Below, piece by piece: positions 22,408-28,687 of a DNA stretch of 28,687 bases; position 1 is the stretch's first letter, and each line of letters begins with the position of its first letter. The stretch is from a virus. Both the position numbers and the translations under genes were made by a program. The stretch is from positions 1 to 28,687 of the IMG/VR virus record IMGVR_UViG_3300023176_004461. The stretch is one strand, 5' to 3'. Under the pieces are notes generated by a model that ran no database searches, was not told the origin of the DNA, and was given only the letters and a program-made list of their open reading frames with translations.

Positions 22408-25400
22408 TTAAGCAATTCTTACATATAGCGTCCATATTTCATAATCTAAAGGAGGCTCAATTAATTGCGCTTTAAATCCGTATGGCACGTCTATAGAAAT
22501 AGTTCTTCCGTATTCCGCAATATACGTCTCTCCATCATATGCATCTCCTTCATAATTTTCTGCGAGATAAACAGAACCTTCATACGCTCGATCAAACCCA
22601 GCAGTATATTGCAATCCAGAATATTCGGACACATATTCTGAAACATACGTTGTGCCGCCATAATCTCCTGTGTATGTTGCATCATAAGTAGAGTCATAAG
22701 TTCCAGAATATGCGGCATCGTATACTGTTTCATATATTGAAGTATATTCTGAAGTGTATCCTAGCCCTTCATATGTGCCTTCATATTCACCAACATATAT
22801 GGTAGAATATGAGGCGGTGTAATCTACATTATACGACCCTTGATACGAGCTTTGATATTCTGCAGTATATTCCGAGACATATACGGACTCATACTCAGAT
22901 TCAATTCGATCATAATCTCCTACATATAGTTCTTGTTGAGTTCTTTCGTAAGTGCCAAGATAAGTTTCGAAAGCTTCGCCCGTATATGTTTCAGCGAACA
23001 ATTCGTCTTGAGATCGTCCGTATAGTCCTTCATATGCAATTACTTCAGCGGGTCTAATGCGCTCATACAGCCCAGTGTACTGCTCTGGAATACTGCTCTC
23101 ATAAGTGCCAGTGTAGGGTTCTTGTGCGTCTCTAATATACGCGCCAGTATAGCTTTCCAGATCCAATCTTGCATATGCACCAGAATATGCCGCTGGCGTG
23201 TAACTAGTAGTATCAAAGAATTTAATACTACCTAAACCGGTATATCCATTAATTCCGGCATCAGGATTTATAAAAGTTGTAATGTGGCCTGATTGCGTGA
23301 CGACTCTATTTCTATGAAACAACGGTGAGTATATTTGGTCATCTTGTCCAACACCAATCAATACTGGACTGCCTACATTTGAAACGTCCAAAATGAAAAA
23401 ATAAGACGGCTTAGCGTCACTTGATGTACTTTCGTAGCTTGCAGAAAAAACAAGTTTTTTAGTACTATCATCGTAAGCTATAGATTTTATGGTAGCGTTG
23501 GATGGAAGTGTGGTGTATTGTACCCAGTCCTCCACATTAATAGTTGACAAATAGGTAGCACTTCCTCCGGCAACATTATAAATAAAAATCTGTTTCTGCC
23601 CATTGGAAGAAATTAATAAAATACTACCAGAAAGAATTAAGAGCCCTCCAAATTGGGGAGCACTGACGCCGAGTCCGGTTGCTGGCACAACAATAGTATC
23701 AGTAGGATCTTCTGGAGTTCCTGAAGATAAATCATAAAGATATACTACTCCAAAGGCATAATCATCATAATTGTCTTGCTCTTCTTGCTTAGCAGTTACC
23801 GCTAGTATATTATTGTCATACTGAATAACACTGCCAAAATAGTCGTTCGTGGTCGATTGAAAAACATTAGGATTATACATACGATACGTCAGCGTTGTAT
23901 TAAAATCATTACCCAAAGTTAAATCATGCACAGTCACCATTCCACTTGCATTGTTCTGCTCATAGGGATGACTTGAAACACCTTGATGACCTACGATTAA
24001 AAGATTTCCACTTCGCGCATAACTACGCTCACTATCAGTAAGATTTGAAATACCATCAAAATTAACATCTAGATAGCTAAAACAATCATAATATTGTGTA
24101 GGGGTTTGCGAAGACAAATCATAAAAGAAAGCCGCTCCACGTATGAACGCATTTCCAGCATCAACTACTAATTCTGACCCGTCTAAAGCTATCGAATAAC
24201 CAAAACCATCTACGTTTGACACAACGAAAGAATCTTCATAATTTAAATTATCATAATCTAGTGGAAAAGATATATCATGAAGATGATTGCCCGTAGAAGT
24301 ATCATACACTCTAACAATACCAACTTGATTATTATCTGAAGTACCACCATTAACATAATGTTTTCTAGCAGGAACTACCGTATACATTGAATTCGAAACA
24401 GCGTTGGTATAATTACACTGATAATTACCGTTGTTCTCTGATGCCCGACGCCAAGGTCGCACTCCAAAATTCATCCAAAAATGATTCTGAATTGGTCCTT
24501 CCCAATCAATTTCACTAATAGTGTTCCCAGTAGTTATATCTAATTCTAGAACAGCGCCTGCTTTGTCTGTACCGTGAGTAGTAGCGCCTACAAACAAACT
24601 AGTTCCATCTATGGCAACACCTCGCCATGCTTCAGAAAAATCCTTCAAAACAACACCTAACGAATCTCTAACTATATACAATTCAACTGGAGACGCGGGA
24701 GTAGAAAGGTCATAAACTCTCAGAATGTTATCTGTATTGATATCTTGTTGAATAACAAGATAGTTACCAGTGTGATTCAAAGTGTAACCAAAATAACCTG
24801 ACGAGCTATCTGTTCCATCGTAAGCGTTTATAATTTCTCGACCAGTTGTAAAAACAGGGTTTTCGATTACAGCAATAGGAGTGGTTGGAGTGCCAGAACT
24901 AATGTCATAAACATATACCACACCTGCATACGGATATGGATTTAAATCATCATAATTTTCTTCATAAAACCTATTAGCGTATTGATGCGAAGCTGACACT
25001 GTTACTATATTGCCGCTAATTCCAACGCTATGACCGAACTGACTTCCTTGACTGTTCTCACCCGGTTCCGTAGGTCTTAAAATAAAAACAGGCTCTTCGG
25101 GCGTACCGGACGATATATCATAAACATAAGCTATTCCGTTATTCGTTTCATAGGTATCTTCTGAATAAGCACCTACAACTAAATAATTTCCGTCAACCGC
25201 CATACTCCCATAAAAATTTGCAAAGCCATCATTACTACTAGTGAGATATGGCGAAATATAATCACCCCAATCTGGATTGTCAATCGTTAAAATCGGAGTT
25301 GTTGGAGTGGCTCCTGCAAAATCATAAACGTATATTCTTCCGGCGTTTGTACCATCAAAATCGTATGCGCTTGTAGCATACCCTGCAGAGACAAAAAGCA

Positions 25401-28400
25401 AAGAACCTACTCCTCTCATAATCCGGGTAAACCCACCGTCGGCAAGATCGCTAGGATCTGGGGATGGAATAGTATATGTCGGAGTATTCGTATATCCGGA
25501 GGACAAATCATAAATGTACAAAAATGTAAAAGAGTCGTTCTGACCAACAGCTAAAAACTCGTTACCGCCGACTGTAAGGAACGCCATTGCGCTCCCAAAA
25601 TTTTCATAGCTTGGTTGAGTTTGGCTTAGGCCACCATCTTTTAGGTAAGGATTTTCTATTACCCCCAAATAATTTTTTGTAGACTTATCATACAAATGAA
25701 CTCTTCCGGGAGTTTTTGTATACATTCTATAATTATCATTTTTAGTATCTGATATAGCAATGTAATTTGTACCAACAGAAACGCTATCACCAAAGGAATG
25801 TCTGTATTTTATTCCTAATATTTGCTTGTCTAAGAGATCAGAGTTATCATGCTCCATCATCAAAGTAGTTGCAGGCAACGTAAGTCCGTCTCTTACACGA
25901 TCATAAGCTCCAGTATATTCTTCTAAGTCTTCGCCAACATATGCACCAAGATAAGTTTCTTGATCTTCTCTTTCATAATTCCCAATATAAGTGCCGGTAT
26001 AATCTATTCCATATTCGCCTGTATAAACATCAGCAGTATAGCTATAGCCTAAAGGTAAAACAAGCAAAGCCGGAGGCGCTTTTGATCCGGTCTCTGTCCA
26101 TTTCGTATTGATTAAAAGATTAGTACCATCTTTGGAGATGACACATCCAGATAATGCATCGAATTCTGGGTAGGATAATGTAAATTCGGGTATTTCAATT
26201 GCAGGAGAATTTAAATTATAAATCTGTGCTTTAAAAGAGTTATAAGTACCGACAACAACTAAATCATCTTGAATGGCAGACCACCCAAAGTTCACCGGGT
26301 AATCAGGATCTTGAATTGTTGCTATTGGAATTTCTGGTGTGGGTGAGTTCATATCCCACACATAAGTAACGCCCCAGCTGCTCGCGCCAGAATAGAACTC
26401 TTTTTCACCTTTCACGGTGCAAACAATTCGAGAACCCCTAATTCTAGGACCGCTCATTGTTGGTTGGATTGCTGTTATCGACCCCATCCTCTGATTAGTA
26501 TCATAAGTGTTGGGGTTTAACAATTCTGCAATGGGAATGCTAGGATTTGCCGAATTTAAGTCATAAACATATAACGCGCCTTGATCTGTATTTGCTTTAT
26601 CAGAATATTCTAAAGCAACCACTATTAAATTTCCGGAAATATCAATCGAGCCCATCCATGGTACATTCGCCGCTTTCTCATATTCTTCTTCTTCATTGTA
26701 TATTTCTAAAATCGGTGTAGTGGGTGTTCCGGAAGCAAGATCATAAATATAAGCAGCACCGGTATTTCTGCTGACATTGCTATATTCACTTCTTTGAAAT
26801 ATAGCAACAACGCCAACAATATTACCATCAATAGATACGTCGCGACCAAAAGACTCTCCGCCAGTATTAGCTGTTGTTTCTAAAATAAAAACTGGAACTG
26901 TAGGTGTTACTGAATCCATGTCATACACATACGCTCGCCCACTGTTACTACTACTACTATTGAATATATCACCGACGGCGGATACTACAACCCATTTACC
27001 GGAAGTATCGACTGAATAACCGAAGTCATCCTCAATACCACCACCCGCTGGTAAATCAAAAGCAGAATACTGTGATTCGTCGGGGTTAACAAGAGTATGA
27101 ACAAGCTCCCCTTGTAAATTATACACATTTACTTTTCCAGGATGAAGGGGGCCTCGGTTTCCCCAAACAATATAATCATCCATAGCTATTGATCTTGATC
27201 CTGTATCGTCAAACTGCGATAAAAGTCTTCCTTGTACCGGATTTTCTACAACTGTTGCTGCACTTGATAGTTCTGGATCAGCAGCGTTTAAATCTATTAC
27301 ATAAGCTCGCCCCACATCGAGACCAACACTAGTATTATAACCTGGTTCTCCAATAATAAGTTTATTGTTTTTAATTGCTACTGCATTGCCAAATGCTGTT
27401 GGTGTCTTATCCCAAAACGGTTCGGACAAATGTCGATCAGGACGTTCTATTATATGTTGAGGATCTGTATTAGAAATACTCAAGTCCCAAACTCCTACCC
27501 AACCAAATAGGCGATATAATTTGCTTTCGGGTTGATAAGTTTCAATGTAATCGTTTCCGCTAGAGTTGCCGGTTATAGGGAAACCTACAACAAGAATATC
27601 ACCTTCTACTGCAACTATTTCAGTGGCTCGGCCATACGCGCCAGCATTAAATGATGTTTTAATAATAATTCTATCTGTAGGATCCGTTGGAGTTCCAGAA
27701 GCAAGATCATAAACAAATACAGACCTATCTGTAGTATCCGGATATGTGCTTAGCACTACAAGACGATTTCCTTTTAGAACAAGCGTAGAACCAAAATATG
27801 TAAGCCCCAGACTGCCTGTATATCCAGGATCTATAAACGGATAGATAGTGTGAACAGGAACAGTTGGTGTTCCTGAAGTTATGTCATAAACATACACTAT
27901 ACCTTCATTTATATCATAACCGTCTTCATAATACGCGCTCACCGCAATAAGATTTCCTGAAACGGCTAAATCTAGTCCAAAACGACCTTGATTCGCTGGG
28001 TTCGGATTATCGATGGTCAATATTGCTGTTTCTGGTGTGCCGGACGATAAATCAAATACATAAATTGTTCCAGCATCAGAATAAGAAGAAACAGTCTGGT
28101 TCCAATTTGAAACAACAATAATATTTCCATCTATATCCAAAGTTTCACCGAAGTATTGCTTGCCACTTCCAGAAAACGTATATAAAGGAACTGTTGGAGT
28201 TGCACTATTTAAATCGTAAACCACAACGTCGGTGTAACTAGCAGGATATCCACCTACAACTAAAATATTATTGTCATTTAATGCTATTCTGCCGCTCTTC
28301 CCTGTTCCTTGAGTTGAAGATTCTATCGTATAAACTAATTCATTTGTAGCTACACTATAAACTGATACTGTTTTCGAATAAAAGGTTGAAGTATTTCTAG

Positions 28401-28687
28401 TGCCGACTGCGTAGTAAGTGTCATTAATAGCAACCGACGTTCCAAATTCTTCGTCGTACGGATAGTACAACGTTTCAGCGTCTATTCGCGTTGTTGTCGG
28501 TAGCGTTAATGCATCTCTTACGCGCTCATATTGACCAATATAATCACCTTCATAAGTCTGCAGGTAATCGCCGATATAATCTGTTCCGTATTCTCCGGAA
28601 AAAGATTGTCCGGTTGCTGTAGGATCCACAAACTGCCAAATTTTAATGAAGCCGGGATCAGTGAGAGCATTTTCGTAATTATTGTAA
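22408..28687 (-). CDS. Giant propeller-repeat and Tyr-rich repeat fibre protein, 5' end cut by window edge
   Basis: The frame is open to the right edge: 2092 codons plus one base, then stop. A GTG at 28629 might be taken as a start, but 19 in-frame codons precede it (including DPGFIKIWQF) and no ribosome site lies before it, so the true start is outside. Residue numbers here count from that GTG. Two large blocks (~50-860 and ~930-1800) each hold about 13 repeats of ~65 residues with F-G-x-S-V-A-I-x-G-N, L-V-V-G-A and then VYDLSSGTPTTPI-like strands; these look like FG-GAP-type beta-propeller blades. Each block is introduced by a Tyr-rich linker (GEYGTDYIGDY, GEYGIDYTGTYIGNY) ending in RVRD(A/G)LTLP(T/A)TT. 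After residue 1809 come Y-x-G-x-Y repeats, then an almost perfect Tyr-every-four stretch, and a C-terminal cap ending EPPLDYEIWTLYVRIA. It is probably an extended surface fibre. No catalytic motif is seen. Confidence 0.9.
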   Translation of the reverse strand, partial: YNNYENALTDPGFIKIWQFVDPTATGQSFSGEYGTDYIGDYLQTYEGDYIGQYERVRDALTLPTTTRIDAETLYYPYDEEFGTSVAINDTYYAVGTRNTSTFYSKTVSVYSVATNELVYTIESSTQGTGKSGRIALNDNNILVVGGYPASYTDVVVYDLNSATPTVPLYTFSGSGKQYFGETLDIDGNIIVVSNWNQTVSSYSDAGTIYVFDLSSGTPETAILTIDNPNPANQGRFGLDLAVSGNLIAVSAYYEDGYDINEGIVYVYDITSGTPTVPVHTIYPFIDPGYTGSLGLTYFGSTLVLKGNRLVVLSTYPDTTDRSVFVYDLASGTPTDPTDRIIIKTSFNAGAYGRATEIVAVEGDILVVGFPITGNSSGNDYIETYQPESKLYRLFGWVGVWDLSISNTDPQHIIERPDRHLSEPFWDKTPTAFGNAVAIKNNKLIIGEPGYNTSVGLDVGRAYVIDLNAADPELSSAATVVENPVQGRLLSQFDDTGSRSIAMDDYIVWGNRGPLHPGKVNVYNLQGELVHTLVNPDESQYSAFDLPAGGGIEDDFGYSVDTSGKWVVVSAVGDIFNSSSSNSGRAYVYDMDSVTPTVPVFILETTANTGGESFGRDVSIDGNIVGVVAIFQRSEYSNVSRNTGAAYIYDLASGTPTTPILEIYNEEEEYEKAANVPWMGSIDISGNLIVVALEYSDKANTDQGALYVYDLNSANPSIPIAELLNPNTYDTNQRMGSITAIQPTMSGPRIRGSRIVCTVKGEKEFYSGASSWGVTYVWDMNSPTPEIPIATIQDPDYPVNFGWSAIQDDLVVVGTYNSFKAQIYNLNSPAIEIPEFTLSYPEFDALSGCVISKDGTNLLINTKWTETGSKAPPALLVLPLGYSYTADVYTGEYGIDYTGTYIGNYEREDQETYLGAYVGEDLEEYTGAYDRVRDGLTLPATTLMMEHDNSDLLDKQILGIKYRHSFGDSVSVGTNYIAISDTKNDNYRMYTKTPGRVHLYDKSTKNYLGVIENPYLKDGGLSQTQPSYENFGSAMAFLTVGGNEFLAVGQNDSFTFLYIYDLSSGYTNTPTYTIPSPDPSDLADGGFTRIMRGVGSLLFVSAGYATSAYDFDGTNAGRIYVYDFAGATPTTPILTIDNPDWGDYISPYLTSSNDGFANFYGSMAVDGNYLVVGAYSEDTYETNNGIAYVYDISSGTPEEPVFILRPTEPGENSQGSQFGHSVGISGNIVTVSASHQYANRFYEENYDDLNPYPYAGVVYVYDISSGTPTTPIAVIENPVFTTGREIINAYDGTDSSSGYFGYTLNHTGNYLVIQQDINTDNILRVYDLSTPASPVELYIVRDSLGVVLKDFSEAWRGVAIDGTSLFVGATTHGTDKAGAVLELDITTGNTISEIDWEGPIQNHFWMNFGVRPWRRASENNGNYQCNYTNAVSNSMYTVVPARKHYVNGGTSDNNQVGIVRVYDTSTGNHLHDISFPLDYDNLNYEDSFVVSNVDGFGYSIALDGSELVVDAGNAFIRGAAFFYDLSSQTPTQYYDCFSYLDVNFDGISNLTDSERSYARSGNLLIVGHQGVSSHPYEQNNASGMVTVHDLTLGNDFNTTLTYRMYNPNVFQSTTNDYFGSVIQYDNNILAVTAKQEEQDNYDDYAFGVVYLYDLSSGTPEDPTDTIVVPATGLGVSAPQFGGLLILSGSILLISSNGQKQIFIYNVAGGSATYLSTINVEDWVQYTTLPSNATIKSIAYDDSTKKLVFSASYESTSSDAKPSYFFILDVSNVGSPVLIGVGQDDQIYSPLFHRNRVVTQSGHITTFINPDAGINGYTGLGSIKFFDTTSYTPAAYSGAYARLDLESYTGAYIRDAQEPYTGTYESSIPEQYTGLYERIRPAEVIAYEGLYGRSQDELFAETYTGEAFETYLGTYERTQQELYVGDYDRIESEYESVYVSEYTAEYQSSYQGSYNVDYTASYSTIYVGEYEGTYEGLGYTSEYTSIYETVYDAAYSGTYDSTYDATYTGDYGGTTYVSEYVSEYSGLQYTAGFDRAYEGSVYLAENYEGDAYDGETYIAEYGRTISIDVPYGFKAQLIEPPLDYEIWTLYVRIA
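22621..22902 (-). repeat. Tyrosine tetrapeptide (Y-x-x-x) repeat tract
   Basis: The encoded stretch runs ESEY, ESVY, VSEY, TAEY, QSSY, QGSY, NVDY, TASY, STIY, VGEY, EGTY, then a five-residue step (EGLGY), eight more tetrads (TSEY to TGDY), another five-residue step (GGTTY) and two VSEY copies. Spacers are mostly Ser, Thr, Glu, Asp, Gly, Ala and Val. TAT and TAC codons alternate and the spacers differ, so the DNA is not a simple repeat; the Tyr spacing is kept at protein level. Confidence 0.95.
22908..23205 (-). repeat. Y-x-G-x-Y repeats of the giant fibre protein
   Basis: Pairs of the form Y-x-G-x-Y (YSGAY, YTGAY, YTGTY, YTGLY, YEGLY, YLGTY, YVGDY) are separated by polar linkers of about 7-10 residues, several of which read R-x-x-x-E/Q-x (AR, IRD, ERIRP, ERTQQ). 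The same pairs occur in the two linkers that start the propeller blocks. Confidence 0.9.
25861..26050 (-). repeat. Internal Tyr-rich linker, second copy of the block header
   Basis: It encodes YTGEYGIDYTGTYIGNYE, then YLGAY, YTGAYDRVRDGLTLPATT. The first copy, at about 28480-28610, encodes SGEYGTDYIGDY, YEGDYIGQYERVRDAL and TLPTTT. Both are followed at once by a propeller block, so the gene contains a duplicated unit of about 880 codons. Confidence 0.88.

Noticed and set aside
22480-23205. Regular short DNA repeats that could suggest a CRISPR array
   Set aside because: The regularity comes from Tyr codons every 12 bases in a long open frame. There are no identical direct repeats with unique spacers.

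Overview
The window is a late structural-gene block of a T4-like (contractile-tailed) phage, almost certainly marine. The DNA is visibly A/T-rich. Every credible gene lies on the minus strand, with gaps of 0-40 bases. Three adjacent genes are recognisable as the T4 neck and tail-completion proteins gp13, gp14 and gp15, in T4 order. The sequence style of these three and of the flanking fibre genes is that of T4-like cyanophages, pelagiphages and relatives. The host cannot be decided from this window: no photosynthesis genes, tRNAs or integration genes are present.

In the direction of transcription (right to left), four T4-type late promoter boxes (TATAAATA or CATAAATA) divide the block into five units. 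Unit A has no start in the window. It holds a giant fibre-like gene (at least 2092 codons, cut by the right edge) made of beta-propeller-type repeats and Tyr-rich repeats, followed by a small charged protein, a GT-A type glycosyltransferase and a 2OG-Fe(II)-oxygenase-like protein. Unit B (promoter at 20490) has a small BppU-like beta-sandwich protein and a 396-residue fibre protein. Unit C (promoter at 18911) has a 2469-residue multidomain structural protein, a 134-residue beta protein, an 814-residue fibre protein and a complete subtilisin-like protease. Unit D (promoter at 6765) is gp13-gp14-gp15, where gp15 carries an extra C-terminal pair of Ig-like domains. Unit E (promoter at 3792) has a 587-residue fibre protein with a cupredoxin-like C-terminus that lacks its metal ligands, and a protein with tandem Calx-beta/Ig-like repeats that is cut by the left edge.

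Most of the DNA therefore encodes the outer virion: neck, tail terminator, and a large set of repetitive fibre or decoration proteins. It also encodes three enzymes (glycosyltransferase, hydroxylase-like oxygenase, subtilase) placed inside structural operons. The most interesting hypothesis is that these enzymes modify or mature the repetitive virion proteins next to them. That is inference from gene order, not something the sequence proves.

No non-coding stretch exceeds 40 bases. I saw no tRNA, CRISPR array, insertion sequence, attachment site, origin or convincing terminator.
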